Shown here: positions 17,836-26,811 of the stretch, piece by piece | Layout: the number at the start of each line of letters is the position of its first letter | Position numbering within the stretch: position 1 is the first letter of the stretch | DNA from: Ideonella benzenivorans | Lineage (GTDB): Bacteria; Pseudomonadota; Gammaproteobacteria; Burkholderiales; Burkholderiaceae_C | Length of the DNA: 64,000 nt | Reading direction: 5' to 3' | Assembly: GCF_020387415.1 (NCBI RefSeq) | Contig: NZ_JAGWCB010000008.1 | Coordinates: 62,001-126,000, forward strand | The notes under the pieces: model-generated | Told to the model about the DNA's origin: nothing | Database searches by the model: none | What the model saw: only the letters and a program-made list of their open reading frames with translations | Translations under genes and position numbers: made by a program

Positions 17836-19281
17836 ATGAGCGATTTCAGCTTCTACTGGCACGATTACGAGACCTTTGGCCGGGTGCCGCGGCGGGACCG
17901 GCCTTCGCAGTTCGCCGGCGTCCGCACGGACGCCGAGCTCAACGAGGTGGGCGACCCGCTGATGGTGTACTGCCAGCCGGCACCGGATGCCTTGCCCGAC
18001 CCCGAGGCCTGCCTGCTCACCGGCATCCTGCCGCAGCAGTGCCTGGCCCAGGGCCTGCCGGAGTACCGCTTCGCCGGGGCCATCGAGGCCGAACTGGCCC
18101 GGCCCGGCACGGTGGGTGTGGGCTACAACTCGATCCGTTTCGACGACGAGGTCACGCGCCACCTGTTCTGGCGCAACCTGATGGACCCCTATGCCCGCGA
18201 GTACAAGAACGACTGCGGCCGCTGGGATCTGCTGGACACCGTGCGCTGCATGTACGCGCTGCGGCCCGAGGGCATCGAATGGCCCCGGCATGAGGATGGC
18301 CGCCCCTCGTTCAAGCTGGAACACCTGAGCGCGGCCAACGGCCTGCTGCACGAGGCGGCGCACGATGCGCTGTCCGACGTGCGCGCCACCATCGCGCTGG
18401 CCCGCAAGATCCGCCAGGCCCAGCCGCGCCTGTGGGACTTCTGCCTGCGGCTGCGCAAGAAGGACGCGGTCTGGGCCGAGATCGGGGTGGGGCGGCCGTT
18501 CCTGCACATCTCGGGCATGTACGGGCCCGAGCGGGGCTGTCTGGGCGTGGTGTGGCCGCTGGCACCACACCCGACCAACCGCAACGAGCTGATCGTCTGG
18601 GACCTGGCGGCCGACCCGGCCGAGCTGTTCACGCTGAACGCCGAGCAGATCCGCCAGCGCCTCTACACCCGCAGCGAGGACCTGCCCGAGGGCATGACCC
18701 GGCTGCCGATCAAGACCATCCACGTCAACAAGTCGCCGGTGGTGATCGGCCAGCTGAAGACGCTCTCTCCGGCGATGGCCGAGCGCTGGGGGGTGGACAT
18801 GGGCCGGGCGATGCAGCATGCCGAGGCCTGTGCCCGCCAGGGGGCCACGATGGCGGGCATCTGGCCGGATGTCTTCACCCGCCCCGCGGGCGAGGGACCG
18901 GCCGACGTCGATCAGGACCTCTACGGCGGCTTCCTCGGGCCCCAGGACCGCAGCCGGCTGGACCGCCTGCGTCGGCTCACGCCGGATGATCCGGCCTGGG
19001 GACGGGCCAGCTTTGATGACCCGCGCCTGGACGAGCTGGTGTTCCGCTACCGCGCCCGCAACTTCACCGACAGCCTGAATGCCGAGGAGCGCGAGCGTTG
19101 GGCCCAGCTGCGTGTGGCGCGGCTGCACGAGGGGCTGGGCGGCGGTCTGACCGTGGCCCAGTTCCTGGAGAAGGTGGACCAACTGGCCGAGGTCGCGGCC
19201 GAACAGGACGACGAACGGGCCCAGGGGCTGCTGGAGTCCCTGGTCGATTACGCGGAGCAGGTGGCGCCCTCGCGCGATTGA
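17836..19281 (+). CDS. sbcB: exodeoxyribonuclease I
   Basis: A 481-residue 3'-5' single-strand DNA exonuclease of the DEDDh family. The active-site blocks are seen in order: DYETFG (about 11-16), VGYNSIRFDDE (about 94-104) and the HDALSDV block with catalytic His and Asp (about 176-182). The SH3-like and C-terminal helical domains of ExoI follow, and the length matches E. coli ExoI. It degrades ssDNA from the 3' end in recombination and mismatch repair and interacts with SSB. ATG 17836 gives the family-typical MSDFSFYWHDYETFG. Confidence 0.95.
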   Translation: MSDFSFYWHDYETFGRVPRRDRPSQFAGVRTDAELNEVGDPLMVYCQPAPDALPDPEACLLTGILPQQCLAQGLPEYRFAGAIEAELARPGTVGVGYNSIRFDDEVTRHLFWRNLMDPYAREYKNDCGRWDLLDTVRCMYALRPEGIEWPRHEDGRPSFKLEHLSAANGLLHEAAHDALSDVRATIALARKIRQAQPRLWDFCLRLRKKDAVWAEIGVGRPFLHISGMYGPERGCLGVVWPLAPHPTNRNELIVWDLAADPAELFTLNAEQIRQRLYTRSEDLPEGMTRLPIKTIHVNKSPVVIGQLKTLSPAMAERWGVDMGRAMQHAEACARQGATMAGIWPDVFTRPAGEGPADVDQDLYGGFLGPQDRSRLDRLRRLTPDDPAWGRASFDDPRLDELVFRYRARNFTDSLNAEERERWAQLRVARLHEGLGGGLTVAQFLEKVDQLAEVAAEQDDERAQGLLESLVDYAEQVAPSRD

Positions 19282-19386
19282 GCCGGTCAAGGGGGGACGG
19301 ACCAATCAGGACTTGCCCGGGGGCAAGGCGGCCGGCGCGGGCGCGCGGCTACACTGCGCGCCTTTCGACCCTCCCTCAGGTACCGC

Positions 19387-20508
19387 ATGCCCCGAGCCGT
19401 CATCACCGGAACCGGTCTTTATGTTCCGCCCCATGTGATCACCAACGCCGAGCTGGTGGCGTCTTTCAACGCCTATGTCGAGCGCTTCAACGCCGACCAT
19501 GCGGCGGCCATCGCGGCAGGGACGTCCACGGCCCTGTCGCTGTCCAGCGAAGCCTTCATCGAGAAGGCCTCCGGGATCCAGCGCCGCTATGTGATGGAAA
19601 AGAGCGGCGTGCTGGACCCAGCGCGCATGCGCCCCAAGTTGACCGAGCGCCCCGACGACCAGCTGTCGCTGATGGCCGAGATCGCGGTCGATGCCGCCCG
19701 CCAGGCCCTGGCCGCGGCCGGGCGACAGGCGGCGGACGTCGACGCGGTGATCTGTGCCGCCTCGAACATGCAGCGCGCCTATCCGGCCATGGCGATCGAG
19801 ATCCAGCAGGCCCTGGGCGCGGGTGGCTACGGCTTCGACATGAACGTGGCCTGCTCGTCGGCCACCTTCGCGATCGAGCAGGCGGTCAATGCGGTGCGCA
19901 GCGGCGCCTCGCGCTGCGTGCTGATCGTGAACCCCGAGATCACTTCCGGTCACCTGGAGTGGAAGGACCGCGACTGCCACTTCATCTTCGGGGATGTCTG
20001 CACCGCGGTGCTGGTCGAGGCCGACGAAACGGCGGTGGCCGCCGAGCGCTGGGAGGTGGTGGGCACGCGCCTGGCCACGCAGTTCTCGAACAACATCCGC
20101 AACAACGCAGGCTTCCTGAACCGCAGCGAAGACAGCGACCCCAACGCGCGCGACAAGACCTTCCGTCAGGAGGGCCGCAAGGTGTTCAAGGAGGTGGTGC
20201 CCATCGCCTCGGCCCACATCGAGACACACCTGCAGGCGCTGGGGATGGCGCCTGCCCAGGTGCGCCGCTACTGGCTGCACCAAGCCAACCTGGGCATGAA
20301 CCAGCTGATCATCAAGAAACTGGTGGGGCAGGAGGTGGGGCCGGACCTGGCACCGCTGATCCTCGACGAGTTCGCCAACACCGCCTCCGCTGGCTCCATC
20401 ATCGCCTTCCATCGCCACCGCGAAGGGCTGAAGGCCGGGGACCTGGGGGTGATCTGCTCCTTTGGCGCCGGGTATTCGGTGGGCAGCGTGGTGGTGCGCA
20501 AGCACTGA
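19387..20508 (+). CDS. beta-ketoacyl-ACP synthase III-type enzyme (FabW-like)
   Basis: A 373-residue thiolase-fold condensing enzyme. The catalytic triad of KAS III enzymes is present: Cys156 in NVACSSATF, His298 in WLHQANLGMN and Asn331 in EFANTASAGS. It is about 50 residues longer than ordinary FabH (about 320). The long insert after residue 25 (NAYVERFNADHAAAIAAG) resembles beta-ketodecanoyl-ACP synthases such as FabW of Ralstonia rather than housekeeping FabH. No fab or acp gene is adjacent. It may start fatty acid synthesis from medium-chain acyl-CoA or supply hydroxy-acid signals. Family secure; subfamily by recollection. Confidence 0.85.
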   Translation: MPRAVITGTGLYVPPHVITNAELVASFNAYVERFNADHAAAIAAGTSTALSLSSEAFIEKASGIQRRYVMEKSGVLDPARMRPKLTERPDDQLSLMAEIAVDAARQALAAAGRQAADVDAVICAASNMQRAYPAMAIEIQQALGAGGYGFDMNVACSSATFAIEQAVNAVRSGASRCVLIVNPEITSGHLEWKDRDCHFIFGDVCTAVLVEADETAVAAERWEVVGTRLATQFSNNIRNNAGFLNRSEDSDPNARDKTFRQEGRKVFKEVVPIASAHIETHLQALGMAPAQVRRYWLHQANLGMNQLIIKKLVGQEVGPDLAPLILDEFANTASAGSIIAFHRHREGLKAGDLGVICSFGAGYSVGSVVVRKH

Positions 20509-20606
20509 GCGGGTTGACGATGGCCGATGGCATCATCGCCACCCTGATGGCGCCAACCCCGGCGCGACACGGCTGGTCATCGCCGGCCTTTTTTCAAGGA
20601 ACCTCG

Positions 20607-21290
20607 ATGCAACGTTCTCCTTCCCTGCTCCTGTCCGGCTTGGTGTTGGCCCTGTGTGCCGGTTCGGCGTTGGCTGCCGACGGCAAGATCAGCAGCCTGG
20701 GCAAAGCCAACCCCAAGGCCCCCATCCTGAGCAAGAGCGAACTCAAGGCCTGTCTGGCCCAGCAGGCCAAGATCAAGCAGACGGCGGCCGACCTGGACCA
20801 GCGTGTCCAGGCGGTGAATGCCGAGGGCGACGACATGGCCAAGCGCCGGGATGCGCTGAAAGGGGAGACCGACGCCTTCCAGAAGAAGAACGACGCGATC
20901 AAGGACTTCAATGCCCGTCAGGCCGCGTTCGCCGAGCGTGCCAAGCAGTGGAACGCCGACAAGAAGGCCTTTGATGAGCAGGAGATGTCGGGCTCGGAGC
21001 GCAAGAGCCGGGCGCGCGATCTGCAAACCCGCCTGGATGAGCTGCACAAGGATGAGGCCGCGCTGAACACCGAGGGCCAGACCCTGGCCGCCGCCACGCA
21101 GAACGAGGGCGCCACGCTGCAGTCGCACCAGGTGGCCTTCAACGAGGCGCTGGATGCCTGGAAGACCAGGCAGTCGGCCCTGCAAAAGGAACGTGACGCC
21201 TACGAACTCGACCGCGAGGAGTGGCAGCAGACCTGTGGCAACCGCCGTTTCCGAGAGGATGACGAGACGGCGCTGAAGGCCGGCAAGTGA
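20607..21290 (+). CDS. secreted coiled-coil protein of unknown function
   Basis: A 227-residue protein I do not recognise. The N-terminus is a Sec signal peptide ending SALA-AD. The mature part is nearly all charged helix with heptad-like spacing, in two long stretches (about residues 45-130 and 140-215) around the short loop EQEMSGSERKSR, so it may fold as an antiparallel coiled-coil hairpin. Only two cysteines remain after processing, in LKACLAQQ near the start and QQTCGNRR near the end; they could pair as a disulfide closing the hairpin. No lipobox and no membrane anchor are seen. Its neighbours are unrelated. The name is descriptive only. Confidence 0.75.
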   Translation: MQRSPSLLLSGLVLALCAGSALAADGKISSLGKANPKAPILSKSELKACLAQQAKIKQTAADLDQRVQAVNAEGDDMAKRRDALKGETDAFQKKNDAIKDFNARQAAFAERAKQWNADKKAFDEQEMSGSERKSRARDLQTRLDELHKDEAALNTEGQTLAAATQNEGATLQSHQVAFNEALDAWKTRQSALQKERDAYELDREEWQQTCGNRRFREDDETALKAGK

Positions 21291-21344
21291 GCGGGGCAAG
21301 GGCCGGCTGAACGCGGGCCTTTGCAAAGCACGGACAATGCGGGG

Positions 21345-22712
21345 GTGAACACCGCCCCCGAACTCCTGCTGCCGGCCGGCTCGCTGGCCAAGATGCGAGC
21401 CGCCTATGACTTTGGCGCCGACGCTGTCTATGCCGGCCAGCCGCGCTACTCGCTGCGCGCCCGCAACAACGAATTCCGCCTGGAGCAGATCGCCCAGGGC
21501 ATTGCCGAAGCCCATGCGCGCGGCAAGAAGTTCTTCGTCACCAGCAACCTGATTGCGCACAACGACAAGGTGCGCACCTATCTGCGTGACATCGAGCCGG
21601 TGATCGCCCTCAAGCCCGACGCGCTGATCATGGCCGACCCCGGGCTCATCATGCAGGTGCACGAGAAGTGGCCCGAGGTGCCCATCCACCTCTCGGTGCA
21701 GGCCAACACCACCAACTGGGCCACGGTGAAGTTCTGGCAGAAGATGGGCGTGAGCCGCATCATCCTCTCGCGCGAGCTGAGCCTGGACGAGGTGGAGGGC
21801 ATCCGCAACGAATGCCCGGACATGGAGTTGGAGGTGTTCGTGCACGGCGCGCTGTGCATCGCCTACTCGGGCCGCTGCCTGCTCTCGGGCTACTTCAACC
21901 GGCGCGACCCGAACCAGGGCACCTGCACCAACGCCTGCCGCTGGGAATATGGCACCCAGGCCGCCAGCGAGCACTCGCCCAGCGGCGAGGCGGTGCCGGT
22001 GGGCACGCTGGAGCGGGATTTCGACTTTGCCGCAGCCCAGGCGGAAGCCGAGACGAACTTCTCGACCTGCGGCGGCGGTGAGCGTCATCCCGTGGCCGAC
22101 CGGGTCTACTTCCTCGAGGAGAAGGGCCGGCCGGGTGAGCTGATGCCCATCATGGAAGACGAGCACGGCACCTACATCCTGAACAGCAAGGACCTGCGGG
22201 CGGTGGAGCATGTGGCCCGCCTGTGCCAGATCGGTGTCGATTCGCTGAAGATCGAGGGCCGTACCAAGAGCCTGTACTACGTCGCCCGCACGGCCCAGGT
22301 CTACCGCCGTGCCATCGACGATGCCATGGCCGGCCGGCCCTTCAACCCGGAGCTGCTGCTGGAGCTGGAGGGCTTGGCCAACCGGGGCTACACCGGTGGC
22401 CTGCTGGAGCGCCGCCCCGCACAGGACTACCAGAACTACATCAGCGGCCACAGCGAGCTGCACCGCAGCCACTTCGTCGGCGAGGTGTTGGGCGTGCGCG
22501 CCGATGGTTGGGCCGAGGTCGAGACCAAGAACCGCTTTGCGGTGGGCGACCGCATCGAGGTCATTCACCCCGCGGGCAACCGCGTCCTGACGCTGGACGC
22601 GATGCAGAACCCGGAGGGCGAGGCCGTCCAGGTGGCCCAGGGCAACCCGATCCGGGTGTTCGTGCCGTTGGGGGGGCCGGTGGAGGGGGCGCTGCTCGCG
22701 CGCCTGCTCTGA
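21345..22712 (+). CDS. trhP: tRNA uridine 5-hydroxylation protein TrhP/YegQ (peptidase U32 family)
   Basis: A 455-residue U32-family protein matching E. coli YegQ/TrhP, which makes 5-hydroxyuridine at position 34 of tRNA from prephenate. Seen are PELLLPAGSLAKMRAAYDFG at the start, VYAGQPRYSLR, and the U32 signature VHGALCIAYSGRCLLSG followed by GTCTNACRWEY, whose cysteines are expected to hold an Fe-S cluster. I place the start at GTG 21345, which matches the start of E. coli YegQ; an upstream TTG at 21321 is possible and no clear Shine-Dalgarno decides. The gene stands alone. Confidence 0.9.
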   Translation: MNTAPELLLPAGSLAKMRAAYDFGADAVYAGQPRYSLRARNNEFRLEQIAQGIAEAHARGKKFFVTSNLIAHNDKVRTYLRDIEPVIALKPDALIMADPGLIMQVHEKWPEVPIHLSVQANTTNWATVKFWQKMGVSRIILSRELSLDEVEGIRNECPDMELEVFVHGALCIAYSGRCLLSGYFNRRDPNQGTCTNACRWEYGTQAASEHSPSGEAVPVGTLERDFDFAAAQAEAETNFSTCGGGERHPVADRVYFLEEKGRPGELMPIMEDEHGTYILNSKDLRAVEHVARLCQIGVDSLKIEGRTKSLYYVARTAQVYRRAIDDAMAGRPFNPELLLELEGLANRGYTGGLLERRPAQDYQNYISGHSELHRSHFVGEVLGVRADGWAEVETKNRFAVGDRIEVIHPAGNRVLTLDAMQNPEGEAVQVAQGNPIRVFVPLGGPVEGALLARLL

Positions 22713-22875
22713 GGCGCCGGGCGCGGCAGGTCGCCGCGGCGGTGTGGTCCCCGTCCCTTGCATTCGGGGGGGACTCCGGGTTTGCCCGGGCCATCCTTGG
22801 GTGTCAGGCGGGCATCCTGGCGGCTGCGGGTCGTCCGCGGCCCGGTCCACGGCACCCCATCCAGGAGGATCCACC

Positions 22876-23280
22876 ATGCCCATTCCCGCCTGCCCTGTCG
22901 TCCATTTCGAACTGCCCTACCGGGACGCGGCCCGGGTCTCGGCCTTTTACCAAACGGTGTTCGGCTGGCAGTTGCAGCCCATGGGCCCCGAGATGGGCAA
23001 CTACATCCTCGCCACCACCTCCACCTGCGACAGCAGCGCGCCGGATGCCCTGCGGGGCTCGGTCAACGGCGGCCTGTTCCCCTTGGTGCCGGAGTCGCCG
23101 CTGCAGCAGCCCTCGGTGGTGCTGGGCGTACCCGATGTGCGAGAGGCCATGGCCCGCGTGAGCGCGGCCGGTGGGCAGGTGCTGGGCGAGCCCATGGCCA
23201 TTCCGGGCGTGGGTGACTATGTCGTTTTTGTCGACCCTGAGGGCAACCGCCTGAGCATGCTGCAGCCCCTGATGGGCTGA
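22876..23280 (+). CDS. VOC-family protein (glyoxalase/bleomycin-resistance fold)
   Basis: A 134-residue single-unit VOC protein. Two paired beta-alpha-beta modules are visible: HFELPYRDAARVSAFYQTVFGWQ and VLGVPDVREAMARVSAAGG, ending in the strand VVFVDPEGNRLSML. Potential metal ligands are the His in VVHFELPY and the Glu in DPEGNRL. A strong Shine-Dalgarno, AGGAGG (about 22863-22868), precedes ATG 22876. The substrate is unknown. The 163-base region upstream holds no gene. Confidence 0.83.
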   Translation: MPIPACPVVHFELPYRDAARVSAFYQTVFGWQLQPMGPEMGNYILATTSTCDSSAPDALRGSVNGGLFPLVPESPLQQPSVVLGVPDVREAMARVSAAGGQVLGEPMAIPGVGDYVVFVDPEGNRLSMLQPLMG

Positions 23281-23315
23281 CCGTTGCTTCGGCCCGCTCA
23301 CATGCCGGCATGAAA

Positions 23316-23340
23316 AAAGGCCCGCACAGGGCGGGCCTTT
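23316..23340 (-). terminator. terminator between VOC gene and acnB
   Basis: AAAGGCCCGC (23316-23325) pairs with GCGGGCCTTT (23331-23340) around loop ACAGG. The minus strand has a six-T tail, so it is strong for acnB; the plus-strand tail is weaker. Confidence 0.85.
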
Positions 23341-23373
23341 CGGTCAGGGCGCACAGGGCGTCCGTGAGGGACT

Positions 23374-25959
23374 TCAGACGCTCTTGGCGACGTCGGCGTA
23401 TTCCTCGATCTGGTCGAAGTTCATGTACTTGTAGATCTGATCGGCCTTGGCCGTGACCACGCCGGTGGCGGCCAGGTACTCCTCGCGGGTGGGCAGCTTG
23501 CCCAGCTTGGAGGCCACGGCGGCCAGCTCGGCCGAGCCCAGGAACACATTGGTGTTCTTGCCCAGACGGTTCGGGAAGTTGCGGGTCGAGGTGGAGATCA
23601 CCGTCGCGCCTTCACGCACCTGCGCCTGGTTGCCCATGCACAGGCTGCAGCCCGGCATCTCGGTGCGGGCACCGGCGGCGCCGAAGGCGGCGTACTGGCC
23701 TTCCTTCATCAGCTCGGCAGCATCCATCTTGGTCGGCGGGGCCACCCACAGCTTGACCGGGATGTCACGGGCGCCGCCCAGCACGGTGGCGGCTGCACGG
23801 AAGTGACCGATGTTGGTCATGCACGAGCCGATGAAGGCTTCATCGATCTTGGTGCCGGCCACGTCGGACAGGGTCTTGGCGTCGTCCGGGTCGTTCGGGC
23901 AGCAGACGATGGGCTCCTTGATGTCGGCCAGATCGATCTCGATCACGGCTGCGTATTCGGCGTCCTTGTCGGCTTCCAGCAGCTCGGGCTTGGCCAGCCA
24001 GGCTTCCACCTTCTCGATGCGGCGGGCCAGGGTCTTGGCGTCGTGGTAGCCGTTGGCGATCATGTTCTTCATCAGAACGATGTTCGACTTCAGGTACTCG
24101 ATCACCGGGGCCTGGTTGAGCTTGATCGTGCAGCCGGCGGCCGAGCGCTCGGCCGAGGCGTCGGACAGCTCGAAGGCCTGTTCCACCTTCAGGTCGGGCA
24201 GACCTTCGATCTCCAGGATGCGGCCCGAGAAGATGTTCTTCTTGCCGGCCTTGGCCACGGTCAGCAGACCGGCCTTGATGGCGTACAGCGGGATGGCGTG
24301 GACCAGGTCACGCAGGGTGACGCCCGGCTGCATCGTGCCCTTGAAGCGCACCAGCACCGATTCGGGCATGTCCAGCGGCATCACGCCGGTGGCGGCGCCG
24401 AAGGCCACCAGACCGGAGCCTGCCGGGAAGGAGATGCCGATCGGGAAGCGGGTGTGGCTGTCGCCGCCGGTGCCGACGGTGTCAGGCAGCAGCAGGCGGT
24501 TGAGCCAGCTGTGGATCACGCCGTCGCCCGGGCGCAGGGCCACGCCGCCGCGGCTTTCGATGAAGGGAGGCAGTTCGCGGTGCATCTTGGCGTCCACCGG
24601 CTTCGGGTAGGCGGCGGTGTGGCAGAAGGACTGCATCACCAGGTCGGCCGAGAAGCCCAGGCAGGCCAGGTCCTTCAGCTCGTCGCGGGTCATCGGGCCG
24701 GTGGTGTCCTGGCTGCCGACGGTGGTCATCTTGGGCTCGCAGTAGGTGCCCGGGCGGATGCCCTGGCCTTCCGGCAGGCCGCAGGCGCGACCGACCATCT
24801 TCTGGGCCAGCGTGAAGCCCTTGCCGGTGTCCTTGGGGGCCACGGGCAGGCGGAAGGCGGTGGAGGCCGGCAGGCCCAGGGCCTCGCGGGCCTTGGCGGT
24901 CAGCGAGCGGCCGATGATCAGGTTGATGCGGCCGCCGGCGCGCACTTCGTCGAACAGCACGTCGCTCTTGAGCTTGAACTCGGCGACGGTCTCGCCGTTC
25001 TTCACGATCTTGCCGTCATAGGGCAGCACGTCGACGACGTCGCCCATCTCCAGCTTGGAGACATCGACCTCGATCGGCAGCGAGCCGGAGTCTTCCTGGG
25101 TGTTGAAGAAGATCGGAGCGATCTTGCCGCCCAGGGTCACGCCACCGAAGCGCTTGTTCGGCACGAAGGGGATGTCCTGGCCGGTGGCCCAGATCACCGA
25201 GTTGGTGGCCGACTTGCGGCTGGAGCCGGTGCCCACCACGTCGCCCACGTAGGCCACCAGGTGGCCCTTCTTCTTCAGGTCCTCGATGAACTGCATCGGG
25301 CCGCGCTTGCCGTCTTCCTCGGGCTTGAAGGCCGCGTCGGGACGGGTGTTTTTCAGCATCGCCAGGTAGTGCAGCGGGATGTCCGGGCGGCTCCAGGCGT
25401 CCGGGGCCGGCGACAGGTCGTCGGTGTTGGTTTCGCCCGGCACCTTGAAGACGGTGATGGTGATCTTCTTCTCGACCTCGGGGCGGCTGGTGAACCACTC
25501 GGCGTCGGCCCAGCTCTGCACCACTTCCTTGGCCTTGGCGTTGCCGGCCTTGGCCTTGGCGGCCACGTCGTTGAAGTAGTCGAACATCAGCAGGGTCTTC
25601 TTCAGACCCGCAGCGGCGACATCGGCCACTTCAGCGTCGTCCAGCAGCTCGATCAGGGGGTGCACGTTGTAGCCGCCCACCATGGTGCCGAGCAACTCGG
25701 TGGCCTTGGCCTTGGAGATCAGGCCGACCTTCAGTTCGCCGTGGGCCACGGCCGACAGGAACGAGGCCTTGACCTTGGCGGCGTCATCCACGCCCGGCGG
25801 CACGCGGTGGGTGATCAGGTCCAGCAGGAAGGCCTCTTCGCCGGCCGGCGGGTTCTTGATCAGCTCAATCAGCTCGGCCACTTGCTTGGCGTCGAGCGGC
25901 AGCGGCGGAATGCCGAGCGCGGCGCGTTCGGCGGCATGTTGGCGGTAGGCTTGCAGCAT
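23374..25959 (-). CDS. acnB: aconitate hydratase B
   Basis: An 861-residue bifunctional aconitase B (2-methylisocitrate dehydratase) that interconverts citrate and isocitrate. It begins with the AcnB-specific helical domain ([28 protein letters not shown]). The 4Fe-4S ligands lie in [19 protein letters not shown] and [13 protein letters not shown] 25959 is the family start. The vapC stop codon (25995-25997) lies only 35 bases upstream, so acnB is either transcribed with vapBC or has a promoter inside vapC. It may also act on 2-methylisocitrate, relevant to the propionate genes further right. Confidence 0.97.
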   Translation of the reverse strand: MLQAYRQHAAERAALGIPPLPLDAKQVAELIELIKNPPAGEEAFLLDLITHRVPPGVDDAAKVKASFLSAVAHGELKVGLISKAKATELLGTMVGGYNVHPLIELLDDAEVADVAAAGLKKTLLMFDYFNDVAAKAKAGNAKAKEVVQSWADAEWFTSRPEVEKKITITVFKVPGETNTDDLSPAPDAWSRPDIPLHYLAMLKNTRPDAAFKPEEDGKRGPMQFIEDLKKKGHLVAYVGDVVGTGSSRKSATNSVIWATGQDIPFVPNKRFGGVTLGGKIAPIFFNTQEDSGSLPIEVDVSKLEMGDVVDVLPYDGKIVKNGETVAEFKLKSDVLFDEVRAGGRINLIIGRSLTAKAREALGLPASTAFRLPVAPKDTGKGFTLAQKMVGRACGLPEGQGIRPGTYCEPKMTTVGSQDTTGPMTRDELKDLACLGFSADLVMQSFCHTAAYPKPVDAKMHRELPPFIESRGGVALRPGDGVIHSWLNRLLLPDTVGTGGDSHTRFPIGISFPAGSGLVAFGAATGVMPLDMPESVLVRFKGTMQPGVTLRDLVHAIPLYAIKAGLLTVAKAGKKNIFSGRILEIEGLPDLKVEQAFELSDASAERSAAGCTIKLNQAPVIEYLKSNIVLMKNMIANGYHDAKTLARRIEKVEAWLAKPELLEADKDAEYAAVIEIDLADIKEPIVCCPNDPDDAKTLSDVAGTKIDEAFIGSCMTNIGHFRAAATVLGGARDIPVKLWVAPPTKMDAAELMKEGQYAAFGAAGARTEMPGCSLCMGNQAQVREGATVISTSTRNFPNRLGKNTNVFLGSAELAAVASKLGKLPTREEYLAATGVVTAKADQIYKYMNFDQIEEYADVAKSV

Positions 25960-25994
25960 GGTGTGCTCTCCAGGGGTGAAACGGAAACGGGGTG

Positions 25995-26399
25995 TCAGGC
26001 CGCGTGCGGCACGATGACCTTGAGCCCCTTGAAGTAGTCGCGAAAGAAGGTGTCGTCGCGGGTGATCAGGGCGTCGCACTGCAACAGCGCGTGCGCGCCC
26101 ACGAGAAAGTCGGGCAGGGTGCGTTCGCGGCGGCCGCCGCGCTGGCGGTAGCGCCGTTGCATCTCGCCGGCGCGGATGGCCGACTTGGATTCGGTGGCCG
26201 AGAAGCGCACGCCCATCTCCTCCAGCACGTCCAGCACCTCGGTGCCATTGCGCAGGGCGGTGCAGACCTCGGTCAGGGCCACGTCGCAGACGACGACCGG
26301 ACCGATGCTGAGCGACTGGCGCAGGCAGGCCTCGGCCGCGTCCGCGGCGGGGCCATTGGCCAGCAGGTCGATCAGCACGGAGGAGTCGATGGCGATCAT
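25995..26399 (-). CDS. vapC: VapC-type PIN-domain toxin
   Basis: A 134-residue PIN-domain endoribonuclease. The acidic metal-binding set is visible: Asp5 in [11 protein letters not shown], Glu in [10 protein letters not shown], Asp in [12 protein letters not shown] and Asp in LITRDDTFF. VapC toxins cleave tRNA or rRNA and are neutralised by VapB. It starts 6 bases after the antitoxin stop, the usual antitoxin-first operon. All expected catalytic residues are intact, so the toxin is probably functional. Confidence 0.88.
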   Translation of the reverse strand: MIAIDSSVLIDLLANGPAADAAEACLRQSLSIGPVVVCDVALTEVCTALRNGTEVLDVLEEMGVRFSATESKSAIRAGEMQRRYRQRGGRRERTLPDFLVGAHALLQCDALITRDDTFFRDYFKGLKVIVPHAA

Positions 26400-26405
26400 G
26401 GGCGA

Positions 26406-26651
26406 TCAGACGTCCAGGGGGTCACCCGGGGCACGGCCACGGATGCTGCGCATCGCATCGTCGGTGTCGGCAAAACCATCCAGCTTGAAACGGCCACGGG
26501 CCTTGGAGATGGCGTCGGAGACATCCTTGCTGAGCACGATGCGTGCGCCTTCAAGCTCCACCTTCAGGATCGTTCCCTTGGTCAGGCCCAGGGCATCCCG
26601 CACGGCTTTGGGCAGGGTGATCTGCCCGCGTTCAGCAACTGTCGCTTCCAT
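26406..26651 (-). CDS. vapB: VapB antitoxin, SpoVT/AbrB swapped-hairpin family
   Basis: An 81-residue antitoxin. The N-terminus [20 protein letters not shown] is the AbrB/SpoVT DNA-binding hairpin, and the C-terminal tail ([20 protein letters not shown]) should wrap the toxin. It is the first gene of the vapBC pair and is preceded by nested inverted repeats (26681-26712) that suit autoregulation. A Shine-Dalgarno GGAGAG precedes the ATG. Confidence 0.87.
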   Translation of the reverse strand: MEATVAERGQITLPKAVRDALGLTKGTILKVELEGARIVLSKDVSDAISKARGRFKLDGFADTDDAMRSIRGRAPGDPLDV

Positions 26652-26680
26652 CCGTCTCTCCGGGGACTCCGAAAATTTCG

Positions 26681-26712
26681 GTATGCATGAATTCTACATA
26701 CTTCGTGCATAC
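26681..26712. promoter_or_regulatory. nested inverted repeats, probable VapBC operator
   Basis: GTATGCA (26681-26687) is inverted at TGCATAC (26706-26712), and GTATG (26681-26685) is inverted again at CATAC (26697-26701). The segment is A+T rich compared with its surroundings and lies 30-60 bases before vapB. A minus-strand -10-like TAGAAT falls inside it. Autoregulation is inferred. Confidence 0.55.
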
Positions 26713-26759
26713 ATGAGACTGACGCAGGGGGATCGGCGGGGTCGGGATGGGCAAGAAAA

Positions 26760-26777
26760 ACGGGCCCTGAGGCCCGT
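26760..26777 (-). terminator. terminator of the small secreted protein gene
   Basis: ACGGGCC (26760-26766) and GGCCCGT (26771-26777) form a hairpin around CTGA. On the minus strand it is followed by TTTTCTT. It ends the gene at 26812-27348 before vapB. Confidence 0.8.
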
Positions 26778-26811
26778 CTGTCGTGAGTGTTGACGCGCGG
26801 GCGCCTGAGGC

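Noticed and set aside
19312-19327. Hairpin CTTGCCC ... GGGCAAG after sbcB
   Set aside because: No T-run on either strand, and the loop is nearly absent.
20559-20594. Terminator between the KAS III gene and the coiled-coil gene (CCGGCG ... CGCCGG followed by T6)
   Set aside because: The stem is only 6 bp with a 16-base loop. It may work but is too weak to list as a feature.
22741-22875. Repeated G/C runs before the VOC gene as an RNA element
   Set aside because: Short stems such as CCGGG-TTTG-CCCGG occur by chance at this G+C content, and nothing conserved is recognisable.
23803-26037. A 744-codon plus-strand frame opposite acnB
   Set aside because: Same artefact: AcnB motifs on the other strand are complete and this frame is low-complexity.
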